From: Vibrio caribbeanicus ATCC BAA-2122
GTDB taxonomy: Bacteria > Pseudomonadota > Gammaproteobacteria > Enterobacterales > Vibrionaceae
Direction: 5' to 3'
DNA length: 64,000 nucleotides
NCBI RefSeq assembly: GCF_000165125.1
Contig: NZ_AEIU01000091.1
Coordinates: 62,001 to 126,000, forward strand
Position 1 is the first letter of the stretch, and the number at the start of each line of letters is the position of its first letter. The translations under genes and the position numbers were made by a program. Shown here piece by piece: positions 17,438 to 26,401 of the stretch. A model generated the notes under the pieces. It made no database searches. It was not told the DNA's origin and saw only the letters and a list, made by a program, of their open reading frames with translations.

Positions 17438-17815
17438 TTAGTACTCGAACTCGGGAATCACGACTTCAACTCTGCGATTTTTCTCTCGTCCCTCATGAGT
17501 ACAGTTATCAGCAACCGGGTTGTTTTCACCAAGCCCAGTGGCTGTAAGGCGTGCTTCTTCTATTCCTGCTGAAATTAGATAATCTTTCACAGCCTGGGCG
17601 CGCATTTCTGAAAGTTTAAGATTGTACGCAGCGGGCCCAGAACTGTCGGTATAACCGGTGATTGCAACTCGTGATGTTGGATATTCGTTTAGAAAATTTG
17701 CCAAATTATCTAATCGCTCAGCGACACTTTGGGTCAGCTTGCAACTATCAAATTCAAAGGTACCGCTTCCATATTCTTCTTTATGGGTCTGCATTTTTGA
17801 TTTGGCTTCAGTCAT
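17438..17815 (-). CDS. OmpA-like C-terminal domain protein without signal peptide
   Basis: This 125-residue protein consists almost only of the peptidoglycan-binding OmpA domain: GSGTFEFDS near 16-24, GYTDSSG (54-60), the LSEMRAQAVKDYL helix (68-80) and GREKNRRVEVV near the end. Two cysteines (25 and 105) may pair. The start follows GGAGC, and the codon immediately upstream in frame is a stop (TAA), so no N-terminal extension with a signal peptide is possible. OmpA domains normally act in the periplasm, so this is either a fragment that lost its export signal or an unusual cytoplasmic protein. Confidence 0.7.
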   Translation of the reverse strand: MTEAKSKMQTHKEEYGSGTFEFDSCKLTQSVAERLDNLANFLNEYPTSRVAITGYTDSSGPAAYNLKLSEMRAQAVKDYLISAGIEEARLTATGLGENNPVADNCTHEGREKNRRVEVVIPEFEY

Positions 17816-18334
17816 TTATTGCTCCTATTTTTTACGAGTAAATAACGCTACCTAGAATGATCTCAGGAACCTCGTAGGCTGCAATAAAAACTACCAAAAA
17901 AACCACAGATTTTGATGTAATTTCTAAGTATTTTTCGACTTGACTCAAATTAAATCATCACATATTTAATGTTACATAAATATAATTTCAGATTAATAGT
18001 GTGGATATTTTACTCTGCTTTATTTTAGATTTGTTACTCTATTTTTCTATTTTAAAATAGCAAAGAAACTTGATATGACTAACATAATAACTAACTTAAA
18101 TGGTTTTTTATTGTTGATATTCATAGTGATCTATCAAAAGTGGCCAAATTAACAGTGACACTAAACATATAAAAGACGGTTGGAACTTGAGGTGTTTTCT
18201 TAGAGAGTTTTTACTATAAAGATATTGATATGTTAAAAAGTGAATTTAGTCCAGATGAGATAAATCAATATTTAAATAATAGGAATTTTATTCGTACGAT
18301 TTCGGCTATTGGTCGGTATAATATCCAGATGTTT
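17816..18334. other. AT-rich region with a possible interrupted short frame
   Basis: The DNA is AT-rich with no convincing gene. A plus-strand frame beginning at 18230 (MLKSEFSPDEINQYLNN) runs for about 35 codons into the repeat element at 18335. If the element and one TA are removed, the frame continues for about 17 codons (YVELLKPSS...) to a stop near 18657. I do not recognise the product. Confidence 0.3.
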
Positions 18335-18600
18335 TATACCCAAGTGACGTCAAAATGCAGGATTCAGAGCGATGCCACAGCGTTGAGTTCAAGGAAAATA
18401 ACGCAGCGTAATAGTGGGCTCTTACCAAGTTGTTTGACGATGAAATCGGCGCTGTGGAACGCTCCCAAAGGGCGAGTTGTCTTGCTTTACATGCGTCGTT
18501 ACCGATTTTCAATTTAGATGACTAGATCTTCAAATCGTTGCCTTGCCTGTAAAGCAAGCTATTCTCGCTGAACCTTGCATTTTGAGGTTACTTGGGTATA
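18335..18600 (+). repeat. Full-length 266-bp MITE-like repeat, reference copy
   Basis: It begins TATACCCAAGTGACGTCAAA and ends with the near-reverse-complement CTTGGGTATA. The terminal inverted repeats are about 27 bp with few mismatches and both ends close in TATA, consistent with insertion at a TA target. It has no coding capacity. Fragments related to it occur at 8046, 9115, 11406, 21996, 38598, 47227 and 54424. Confidence 0.85.
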
Positions 18601-18823
18601 TGTGGAATTACTGAAGCCCTCGTCAGCTACAAATATAACTCCACGGAATTGATTCACCATTACCAAGCTCGATCGCGCATTTAACCAAAAGGAAAGCATT
18701 TAAAGTTATTAAGTGGCGCTGGGGACAAACGATGAGTGGAAAAAGTCATAAAGTCAGTAATGGGAGAGTTAGATGCATAATGACCAATATGCATCATTTT
18801 TACAGTCTCTACTTTTGGGGAAG

Positions 18824-19273
18824 TTAATCAATTTTACTTCGTAGTTTGGCTCTTAATTGTTTGAGTTGAAGACTCAATGTATGAAGGTCTTGGTTATCTC
18901 CTGCAAAATTTTCACGCATACATTGATTGACTCTGAGCCCTTTTTGTTTGAGCATTTGGCCTTCTTTTGTGAGTGTTACTTGCATATAACGTTCATCTTC
19001 TTTACTACGAACTCTTTTGAGCAAACCATCTGCTTCCATTCTTTTGACTACGGGGGTCAAGGCTCCTGGTTTTTGAAAGAGTGCATCAGCTATTTCTTTA
19101 AGGCTAATTCCGTCGTTTTGCCACAAAACCAGCATAATTAAATACTGGGTATAAGTAAGGTTCAATTCTTCAAGATAGGGTTTATAAACTTGCGTCATGG
19201 CAAGTGACGTTGAATAGAGATCGAAACAAATTTGAGCTTCTAAAGCTAAAGGAGAAAGTTGGCGGTCTGTCAT
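18824..19273 (-). CDS. ohrR: OhrR, MarR-family organic peroxide sensor
   Basis: This is a repressor that senses organic hydroperoxides through a reactive cysteine. It has 149 residues from the ATG at 19273; the in-frame upstream extension is not protein-like for the family. C16 in LEAQICFDLYS is the conserved peroxidatic cysteine, and C118 in RVNQCMRENF suggests the two-cysteine type. The winged helix (SLKEIADALFQKPGALTP, then the wing near DERYMQVTLT) is MarR-like. It lies downstream of ohr on the same strand with 128 bases between the coding regions. A site shared with the ohr promoter is in that gap. Confidence 0.9.
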   Translation of the reverse strand: MTDRQLSPLALEAQICFDLYSTSLAMTQVYKPYLEELNLTYTQYLIMLVLWQNDGISLKEIADALFQKPGALTPVVKRMEADGLLKRVRSKEDERYMQVTLTKEGQMLKQKGLRVNQCMRENFAGDNQDLHTLSLQLKQLRAKLRSKID

Positions 19274-19329
19274 AACCCAGTTTACTCGTGGTACACAATC
19301 AAAACAAACTAAGTATACATGCAATAATC

Positions 19330-19347
19330 GTTATCACAATAATTGTG
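19330..19347. promoter_or_regulatory. Candidate OhrR operator upstream of ohrR
   Basis: GTTATCACAATAATTGTG contains the inverted repeat CACAAT-A-ATTGTG. The first 13 bases match the site upstream of ohr with one difference, GTTATC(A/G)CAATAA. It lies about 57 bases before the ohrR start, where a promoter is expected. Confidence 0.55.
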
Positions 19348-19401
19348 GTCTCTCTGCAAGTAAATAGCTGGGAAGCCCAGCTATTTTATGTGGTTTATCC
19401 A

Positions 19402-19824
19402 TCAAACGATTTGAGTATTGACGACAACGTTGCCTCGCGTTGCGTTTGAATACGGGCAAACTTTATGCGCAGTTTCAATCAGTTGCTCTGTTATCTCTTT
19501 TCCGTGTCCCGGTAGGTTGACATGAAGATCTACGGTGATGGCAAAACCGATGCCTTTTGTGTTTTCTCCAATGCCAACATCGGCAGTGACTGAAAGTTCT
19601 TCTGATAGTTTGATGTTTTGTTGTGCGGCAACGAATTTTAGCGCACCAATAAAGCATGCTGAGTAGCCCGCAGCAAAGAGTTGCTCTGGATTAGTCCCTT
19701 CACCACCCAATCCACCAAGTTCCTTCGGGGTGCTTAAATTGATATCCAGCTTCTTGTCTGATGAAATGGAACGTCCCTCACGACCACCTGTTGACGTTGC
19801 ACTTGCTTGATAGATAACTTTCAT
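19402..19824 (-). CDS. ohr: Ohr, organic hydroperoxide reductase
   Basis: This thiol peroxidase reduces organic hydroperoxides to alcohols in the cytoplasm, using lipoylated proteins as reductant in characterised members. It has 140 residues, the family's usual length. Both catalytic cysteines are present, in GYSACFIGAL and in KVCPYSNATRGN, and the arginine of GGREGRS is conserved. The start at 19824 follows GGAGAA. Co-location with ohrR and similar sites before both genes indicate peroxide-inducible control. Confidence 0.95.
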   Translation of the reverse strand: MKVIYQASATSTGGREGRSISSDKKLDINLSTPKELGGLGGEGTNPEQLFAAGYSACFIGALKFVAAQQNIKLSEELSVTADVGIGENTKGIGFAITVDLHVNLPGHGKEITEQLIETAHKVCPYSNATRGNVVVNTQIV

Positions 19825-19901
19825 AATTCTTCTCCAATTGAAAACTTACATGTTAATAATTCTTAACTTCTAATGGCTGATTGCTCATTAACTAAAAATA
19901 A

Positions 19902-19924
19902 GTTATCGCAATAACAGTTATCGC
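19902..19924. promoter_or_regulatory. Candidate OhrR operator upstream of ohr
   Basis: GTTATCGCAATAAC is a palindrome (GTTAT/ATAAC), and GTTATCGCG repeats the half-site directly after it. The core GTTATCGCAATAA matches the site before ohrR. It lies 78-100 bases before the ohr start codon. Confidence 0.55.
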
Positions 19925-20230
19925 GCAAGTTAATTTTCATTTAGAACATTAGAATGTTAATCATGAAAATAGATTTTGTTTTTAAGTAAATGATTATTAT
20001 TGTTTTTTTTGGTGAGTGAAGGCTATGCTGATTCATCTTATTTTTGATTTTAGAGTCAGTCTTTAAGGGGGGGAGGGTGTATCATAAATGATAATTAAGT
20101 TATTTAACCTCTGAAATACTCGTTTTTGGTTCGCTGTACGGTATTATTTTAAAAAGCCCTACTGTATGTGTGTCCTTATGATCAAATATTCACTTCAACG
20201 TCAGTACCACATCAACAGCAAGAGCATTCT
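19925..20230. other. Intergenic region between divergent ohr and the binding-protein gene
   Basis: No gene was seen. The region includes a G-rich run (GGGGGGGAGGG near 20067) and an in-frame but unlikely upstream extension of the next gene (20168). Nothing else is recognised. Confidence 0.4.
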
Positions 20231-21010
20231 ATGAAAAGGGTGTTACCTCTGTTCTTGTGTTTACTCCCTTTTCTGGTGTGCGGAGAAGTAAAGCTAGTTG
20301 TACTTGAATATCCTCCCTACGTCACTCTCAATGGTAAAAAAGAAGTGGGTGGCGTTGCTGTAAAAATAGTTGAAAAGATCTTCGAGAACCTAGGGAAGCC
20401 TATAAAGATTAGCGTATTACCTTGGGGTAGGGCCATCATTCAAGTTCGAAGCGGTAAAGCTGATGGTATTTTTACGGCTTTTAAAACCCCCGAGAGAGAG
20501 CAGTTCGTTAGATATATCGATGGTGTATTATTTGAACAAAACATTGTTGCAATTCGAAGTAGATTTTCAACAATGACTTGGCATGAAGATACATTCGAGC
20601 AATCACGTCTGTGTTTGATCAATAATGTGAGCTATGGTCGATATATCGATGATATGATCGAGAAACAACGCTTTAAAACGGTGATAAGAGTAAAGCTACC
20701 CGAACAATGTTTACAGCTACTACGTTACAAACGCGTCGATTTTTGGGTGAGTAATGAAGCAGGTGCACGATACCTTGCAGCGATTCACCAAGTGCATAAG
20801 CAGCTAATTTTTGAACAGCCGCCCATTGAGTCGACGCCTAGCTATATTGCCTTTTCGAAAAGAGGTACGGTGACCTTGGAAGATATCGCTCAATTTGACG
20901 AAGCTTTAAAAAACCTGAAAAGTTCAGGGGAGTATGGAAACATTATTAATCAATATTTTAGTGATATTACCAGCGGACGTCAGAAGCCATCTAGTGACAA
21001 ACCCCATTAA
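20231..21010 (+). CDS. Periplasmic substrate-binding protein, SBP_bac_3 type
   Basis: This is a 259-residue exported protein resembling amino-acid-binding proteins of ABC transporters. The ATG at 20231 gives a signal peptide MKRVLPLFLCLLPFLVCG. The mature start, VKLVVLEYPPYVTLNGK, and the GGVAVKIVEKIFENLGKPI segment are family-typical, as is the WGRAIIQVRSGKADG region. No permease or ATPase gene is adjacent, so it is an orphan. Such orphans in Vibrio may act in sensing or be unpaired; the ligand is unknown. Confidence 0.8.
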   Translation: MKRVLPLFLCLLPFLVCGEVKLVVLEYPPYVTLNGKKEVGGVAVKIVEKIFENLGKPIKISVLPWGRAIIQVRSGKADGIFTAFKTPEREQFVRYIDGVLFEQNIVAIRSRFSTMTWHEDTFEQSRLCLINNVSYGRYIDDMIEKQRFKTVIRVKLPEQCLQLLRYKRVDFWVSNEAGARYLAAIHQVHKQLIFEQPPIESTPSYIAFSKRGTVTLEDIAQFDEALKNLKSSGEYGNIINQYFSDITSGRQKPSSDKPH

Positions 21011-21337
21011 ACAATATCAACACTTTAGATATAGTAGTGCCCATCATTGATACCACAGTCATGGTTATTAACTCTCGCATTTACTAAGCAAAGTAATGTT
21101 GATGGTCCAAGGACTTTATTAGAGATCATCAGGTACTTTAACGAGTGTTGGCAGGTTTTTGGGTGGGCGTGCATCTATCAATTTGCTCGTTATTTTAATT
21201 ACTTAAAAGTTATGCTTTGATTTTCTCTGACAAAAAAATGACAGTTTGCTTTCAAATACTCCATTGATATTAATATCAATGTTATTTATTGTTTTTGCTC
21301 ATTTTAATATAATAATGTTTATAAAATTGAGCAAGCT
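21011..21337. other. Intergenic region, nothing recognised
   Basis: This 327-base AT-rich region lies before the PagL-like gene. No terminator, repeat copy or open frame with a ribosome site was found. Confidence 0.4.
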
Positions 21338-21916
21338 ATGAAAAAGGCAACATTTCAATCTTTTGGTTTAGCATCTCTGATGCTTTCTTCATTTTCAGTA
21401 ATTGCCAGCGATAATGCACTCATTGGTGGTGATAACCAGCTTACAGTTAGTGCTGGTCAGAGTATACGTAGTGATTTTGACACAGAAAATCTTTATATGG
21501 GCTCTATAGTTTACAGCCAACCTTCAACATTTTTTAGGATTCCTGCAAAAATTAATTTAGAGGGAATATACATCAAGGGTAAAGATGCCTCTAGCGGTAA
21601 AAAAGTAGGCGATGATCTTTATCCTAGAGAACTTAAACTCTCTGACTATAACATGGGGATGATCGGTATTTCCCAAGATGTGCAATTGTTTAATCTAGGT
21701 GGCTTCTATTCTTCTGTGGGATTAGGTGCCTATTTGAAATCTGAAAGAACAGAGCGAATCAGTTCAAAATTTACGTTTGGAGAGAAGGTCACGTTAGGTT
21801 ACCAATTTAGTAATGTGAACGTAGAGTTGTATGCACGCCACTTTTCAAATGGAACTTTAACGGATAAGAATGCTGGACAAAATTTCTATGGCCTCTCCTT
21901 GGGTTATAGCTACTAG
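21338..21916 (+). CDS. PagL-like lipid A 3-O-deacylase
   Basis: This is a probable outer-membrane enzyme that removes the 3-linked acyl chain of lipid A. It has 192 residues with a signal peptide (cleavage after VIAS/ASD near residue 23) and alternating hydrophobic strands of a small beta-barrel. The C-terminal signature ARHFSNG carries the catalytic histidine and serine (H168, S170). GQNFYGLSLGYSY is the typical ending, with a terminal aromatic residue for barrel assembly. It is single-gene, with no neighbour in lipid A modification. PagL in other bacteria alters endotoxin signalling; activity here is inferred. Confidence 0.8.
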   Translation: MKKATFQSFGLASLMLSSFSVIASDNALIGGDNQLTVSAGQSIRSDFDTENLYMGSIVYSQPSTFFRIPAKINLEGIYIKGKDASSGKKVGDDLYPRELKLSDYNMGMIGISQDVQLFNLGGFYSSVGLGAYLKSERTERISSKFTFGEKVTLGYQFSNVNVELYARHFSNGTLTDKNAGQNFYGLSLGYSY

Positions 21917-21995
21917 TATGTAAAGCACACAATATCCAGAAAATCTCTGTGTTAGGAAAGGCGCTCAAAAGTCTAACGAGCGTCTTTAATTTATC

Positions 21996-22100
21996 TATAC
22001 CCAAGTGACTTCAAAATGCAGGATTTAGAGCGATGCCACAGTGTTGAACGAAGGAAAATAACGCAGCGAAATAGTAGACCTTTTCCAAGTTGTTTGTATA
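21996..22100 (+). repeat. Short (105-bp) form of the repeat
   Basis: It begins TATACCCAAGTGACTTCAAA and ends CCAAGTTGTTTGTATA. It matches the left half of the full copy but ends in its own TATA, like the copy at 54424-54529, which suggests a distinct short form rather than random truncation. Confidence 0.75.
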
Positions 22101-22141
22101 TCTGCTCCTTCCTACTATTCTACCTTTTAAAGGTAAGTAAC

Positions 22142-22528
22142 TTACTCATATAATGAAGAAAAATCCGTTTCAAGGTTATAATCGGTAAGCTCTACACTCA
22201 ATACTTGCAATCTCATAATTTCATCAGTGCTCAGTTCTGTCAGTGTAAAGCTGTTGTATTGAGAAAGAGTGGGCTCTGGTTCCTCTGTTGCTGCTGAAAG
22301 TAAATACTGCATCTCTTCTACTTTTGAGCATCTTGCAATACGCAGATTATTGATTAAAAGCACATATTTAAAATCTGACAATTGAATTTGATTTTTTCGA
22401 AGTGCTTTTTTGGCTTTTTGTTCTGAGACGCACTGCCTGAGCTTGTGATTGTATTTCTCTAGCAGTTCGTTTGCTGATGAGACAAATGAAATACAACAAA
22501 GGCAGAGAAGAAAACTTACGCATTTCAT
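22142..22528 (-). CDS. Small secreted protein of unknown function
   Basis: This 128-residue protein starts at 22528 after GGAGAAAG. MKCVSFLLCLCCISFVSSANE looks like a signal peptide, with possible cleavage after SSA. The mature part is charged and has two or three cysteines (RQCVSE, RCSKVEE). No family recognised. It starts immediately after the stop of the next gene upstream (22530), so the two form an operon divergent from recC. Confidence 0.6.
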   Translation of the reverse strand: MKCVSFLLCLCCISFVSSANELLEKYNHKLRQCVSEQKAKKALRKNQIQLSDFKYVLLINNLRIARCSKVEEMQYLLSAATEEPEPTLSQYNSFTLTELSTDEIMRLQVLSVELTDYNLETDFSSLYE

Positions 22529-22529
22529 T

Positions 22530-22832
22530 TTATGTTTCTTTCTCCAAGCTTTTGTTATTAGATGTCTTTTCGAGGTATGGGTGCTCATAATATAAAAGTG
22601 AGGGTGTAGAGCTATCTTGCTTAAAAACACAATTCATATCAGGGAGCCATAATAACAAGATCTCTTTGCTATGTTGGTGTGAAAAATAAAATAAGTTATT
22701 TTCACTATAAAAAAGCACGAATTGATAATCTAAGTTTCTGACTATTAAGAGGTAAATATCACAAGATATCGCTTTTCTAAGCCAGCTCTTTATTGATTCA
22801 TCCTCACAACATATAACTCCCCAATATCTCAT
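22530..22832 (-). CDS. Small protein of unknown function, upstream partner of the 22142 gene
   Basis: This 100-residue frame runs from the ATG at 22832 (MRYWGVICCEDES); a longer start at 22853 is possible. The sequence is aromatic-rich (FVLFYSENNLFYFSHQH) with no signal peptide and no recognised family. Its stop is one base from the start of the next gene, which argues for coupled translation and for it being real. It lies 32 bases from the divergent recC start, so recC promoter elements must overlap this frame. Confidence 0.5.
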   Translation of the reverse strand: MRYWGVICCEDESIKSWLRKAISCDIYLLIVRNLDYQFVLFYSENNLFYFSHQHSKEILLLWLPDMNCVFKQDSSTPSLLYYEHPYLEKTSNNKSLEKET

Positions 22833-22864
22833 GTCTATGCTAGTCTGAAGCAAGTTACGAAACG

Positions 22865-25800
22865 ATGAGCGTAAAAACTTTGTTTACCGTCTATCACTCC
22901 AATCAAGTAGATGTTTTAAAGTCATTATTGGTGGAACTGATTCGCCTTGATCCTCTCGATAGCCCTTTTGATAAGGAACAGATATTAGTTCAAAGTCCGG
23001 GTATGTCGCAGTGGCTAAAAATGGCGCTCGCAGAAGAATTTGGCGTAATGGCAAATATAGAGTTCTCTTTACCAGCCAGCTTTATTTGGGAAAAGTTTAC
23101 TCAGGTTTTGCAAGACATTCCTGCGCGCAGTGCCTTTAACAAAGAAGCGATGGCGTGGAAGCTGATGGATATACTTCCCAGTCAGTTGAGCTTAAATGAG
23201 TTTGCACCATTGAAGCAGTATCTGGCTGATGATGATGATCGTTCAAAGCTTTACCAATTGGCGTTTAAAATTGCCGATATTTTTGATAGTTATCTAGTTT
23301 ATCGTCCTGAGTGGATTGCGACTTGGGAAGCAGGACAAGAGGTGATAGAAATTGGTGATGAGCATCCGTGGCAGCCTATATTATGGCGTACTTTGTACGA
23401 CCACACTTTGGCTCTCGGACAGTCACCGTATCACAGGGCAAACTTGTATGAGCACTTTATCGATGTTCTTAGTAATCACAAAGGTAATATTGAAGCACTA
23501 AGCGGAACTAAGCGACTGTTCGTTTTCGGTATAACGGCATTACCTCCACGTTATATGGATGCATTGAAAGCTATTGGTGAGCATATGGATGTGCACTTAA
23601 TGTTTACCAATCCTTGTCGGTATTACTGGGGAGAAGTCAGAGATAGAAAGTTTTTGGCGCGACTTGCCGCGAAAACCCGCCAACATTTGGTATGGCAAGG
23701 TGATCACTCAGAACAAGAAGGTTGTAGTCCCCAGTTAAAGGGATCATTAGAGGATAACCTTGATGATACGCTGCATACCCATGTTGTGGGTAACACACTC
23801 TTGGCCTCAATGGGTAAGCTTGGCCGTGATAATATGTATTTGCTTTCTCAACTTGAAAGTCATGAGATAGAGGCATTTGTTGATATAGACCGCGATTGTT
23901 TACTGCACCAACTGCAAGCTGATATTTTAAACTTGGAAGAGCATCAGGATGACCGTCTTTTTGCTAGTAGTAAACACAAACGAAGCATAGAAGAAGATGA
24001 CATTTCATTGAGCATTAATGTCTGCCACAGTCCTATGCGAGAGGTTGAAGTTCTACATGATCAATTACTGAACATGTTTGATAAAAACCCCAATCTAAAA
24101 CCACGTGACATCGTGGTAATGGTGTCTGATATTCAAGCTTATAGCCCAGCCATTCAGGCCGTATTTGGTAATGCGCCGGGTGAGCGGTATATTCCTTTTT
24201 CCATTTCAGACAGAAGTGCTGATCAAGAAAGCCCAATCCTCAAAGCTTTTTTACAACTGCTCAATCTGCCAAATACTCGCTGTTTGGCGTCAGAGCTACT
24301 TGAATTGCTCGAAACACCCGCGATACTAGCAAAATTTGAGCTCAATGAGGCAGATTTTAATCGCGCCAAACTCTGGGTTGAGGAAACGGGCATCCGCTGG
24401 GGGCTTGATGCAGAGACAGGACAAGAATTTGACCTGCCCGCACTTGAACAAAATACATGGCAATTTGGTATTCAGAGGATGCTGCTTGGCTATGCAATGC
24501 CTACCGAGATTGGTCTATTTAAGGTGGAGGGCACGGCATTATCACCGTATAGAGAAGTTGAGGGTATAGGAGCAGAATTAGCAGGAAAGCTTGCTCATTA
24601 CATTGAAACTGTTAGCAAGTATCGACAAAGTTTGTGTGCAGACTATGAGATAGAGGTGTGGCGAGAAATTTTGTTGCAATTACTGGATGATTTCTTTTGT
24701 GTTGAGTTAGAAGGAGAAGGGGCGCTAAAGTCGATCCGGGATGCTCTACTTGACCTTAGACAACAAATCAGTGATGCCAGCTACACTCATCCTTTGAGCC
24801 TATCTATTATTGCTCAGCACTTACAAGATAAGCTCTCTGGAACACGTATAAGCCAACGATTTTTGGCGGGACAAGTAAACTTTTGTACTTTGATGCCAAT
24901 GCGATCAATCCCTTTTGACGTTGTATGTTTGCTTGGGATGAATGATGGTATTTACCCCCGTTCGATACCCCCAGAGGGGTTTGACTTAATGAACAACCGA
25001 GCCAGACATGGTGATCGTTCACGACGTGATGATGACCGCTATCTTTTTCTTGAAGCAATCTTATCTGCACAAAAAACGCTGTACGTTAGTTATGTTGGTC
25101 ACTCTATTCAAGACAACACGGAACGTATTCCCTCGGTGTTATTATCCGAACTTCTCGAATATTGTGGCCAAAATTATCGTTTTAGCTGTGATGGGGCTTT
25201 ATCTTGCGATGAATCCGGAAAAAAATTACTCGATGCTATAACCCATCATCACTCTATGGTGCCTTATAGTGCTGAGGCATTTCTCGGCAGTACGCCAAGT
25301 TTCGCCCGTGAGTGGTTACCGGCCATTTATCGTCAGGGAATAGCTCGTGAGAGTTTTGATGATGAACTAACGGATTACTTACTTGATGCAACGGCGTTGC
25401 TCAATCTTGAGCTTGCTGAGTTACAGCGCTTTTGGCGTTTACCTGTCGAATACTTTTTTAATCGCCGTTTAAAAGTCGCATTCGAACCGCCACTTCCCGT
25501 TATGCAAGACGATGAACCATTTACTTTAAATGGTTTACAAAGTTATCAAATGCGAGGTGAACTGCTTGACAAGATGATTAAGCAGTCGGGGCAAGAAAGT
25601 GAGTGGCTGAGTGATTTTTTGGATCAGCAGCGTGCTCAAGGCAAACTTCCCATAGGGACATTTGGTGATATTGAGTTTGAGGTTAACCGGGTTCAGGTAG
25701 AGGCGTTGGCCGATAAAATCGGTTTTTTATGCAATAGTTCCTGCGAAGATCTCGAGGTTAAATTGAATTTTGAGGCCATAGGGAAAATAGGCAAGCAAGT

Positions 25801-26338
25801 GCAACTAGTAGGCTGGCTCACACAACATTATCAATCGGGCTTAGTGCGTTTTCGAAGCGGTAAAATTCGAGCTCAGGACTATTTATCAGTTTGGATTGAT
25901 CATCTGGCAATGTCGGCAATGGGGGTGAGTAAACCCACACATATGCTGGGTTACGATCGTAAGGAAGGCTTGGTACACATTAAATACGATGAAATCAACG
26001 ACTCGGTCTATGCCACGCGTCATTTGCATGAGTTGATTTCGCTTTTATATGAGGGGATGAACAAGCCTTTGTGCTACTTCCCTCGTACTGCTTTAGCTGC
26101 GATTGAAGCCAGCCTGAAGCGCGGTGAATGGGTTGAGGATAAAGAGCGCGCCACAAAAGAAATGGCTAAATCATTTAATGATAGCTACTTGACTTCAGGT
26201 GAAGGCAAAAACGCTTATATTCGACGTATTTGGCCAGATTGGAACGATCAATTAGCACACAACGCCTATCAATTAGCACTGAAAGTACTAGAACAGCCGA
26301 GACGAGTAGCCAAGCTTGTTGATGATGAGTCGAAGTGA
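22865..26338 (+). CDS. recC: RecC, exonuclease V subunit
   Basis: This is the Chi-recognition subunit of RecBCD, which processes double-strand ends for homologous recombination. It has 1157 residues, close to the E. coli length of about 1122. The N-terminus (LFTVYHSNQVDVLKSLL) and QSPGMSQWLKMALAEEFG are characteristic. It contains inactivated helicase-like and nuclease-like domains, so no functional Walker A is expected or seen. RecB follows after 63 bases. In E. coli, ptrA lies between recC and recB; it is absent here. Confidence 0.96.
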   Translation: MSVKTLFTVYHSNQVDVLKSLLVELIRLDPLDSPFDKEQILVQSPGMSQWLKMALAEEFGVMANIEFSLPASFIWEKFTQVLQDIPARSAFNKEAMAWKLMDILPSQLSLNEFAPLKQYLADDDDRSKLYQLAFKIADIFDSYLVYRPEWIATWEAGQEVIEIGDEHPWQPILWRTLYDHTLALGQSPYHRANLYEHFIDVLSNHKGNIEALSGTKRLFVFGITALPPRYMDALKAIGEHMDVHLMFTNPCRYYWGEVRDRKFLARLAAKTRQHLVWQGDHSEQEGCSPQLKGSLEDNLDDTLHTHVVGNTLLASMGKLGRDNMYLLSQLESHEIEAFVDIDRDCLLHQLQADILNLEEHQDDRLFASSKHKRSIEEDDISLSINVCHSPMREVEVLHDQLLNMFDKNPNLKPRDIVVMVSDIQAYSPAIQAVFGNAPGERYIPFSISDRSADQESPILKAFLQLLNLPNTRCLASELLELLETPAILAKFELNEADFNRAKLWVEETGIRWGLDAETGQEFDLPALEQNTWQFGIQRMLLGYAMPTEIGLFKVEGTALSPYREVEGIGAELAGKLAHYIETVSKYRQSLCADYEIEVWREILLQLLDDFFCVELEGEGALKSIRDALLDLRQQISDASYTHPLSLSIIAQHLQDKLSGTRISQRFLAGQVNFCTLMPMRSIPFDVVCLLGMNDGIYPRSIPPEGFDLMNNRARHGDRSRRDDDRYLFLEAILSAQKTLYVSYVGHSIQDNTERIPSVLLSELLEYCGQNYRFSCDGALSCDESGKKLLDAITHHHSMVPYSAEAFLGSTPSFAREWLPAIYRQGIARESFDDELTDYLLDATALLNLELAELQRFWRLPVEYFFNRRLKVAFEPPLPVMQDDEPFTLNGLQSYQMRGELLDKMIKQSGQESEWLSDFLDQQRAQGKLPIGTFGDIEFEVNRVQVEALADKIGFLCNSSCEDLEVKLNFEAIGKIGKQVQLVGWLTQHYQSGLVRFRSGKIRAQDYLSVWIDHLAMSAMGVSKPTHMLGYDRKEGLVHIKYDEINDSVYATRHLHELISLLYEGMNKPLCYFPRTALAAIEASLKRGEWVEDKERATKEMAKSFNDSYLTSGEGKNAYIRRIWPDWNDQLAHNAYQLALKVLEQPRRVAKLVDDESK

Positions 26339-26401
26339 ATTATGGTTTCACTCACAACCGATAACAATGTTGAGCACCTATAAACAAAGAGCGATGATTG
26401 A

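Noticed and set aside
18230-18517. 95-codon plus-strand frame
   Set aside because: Most of it is translation of the repeat element. Only the first part before 18335 could be genuine.
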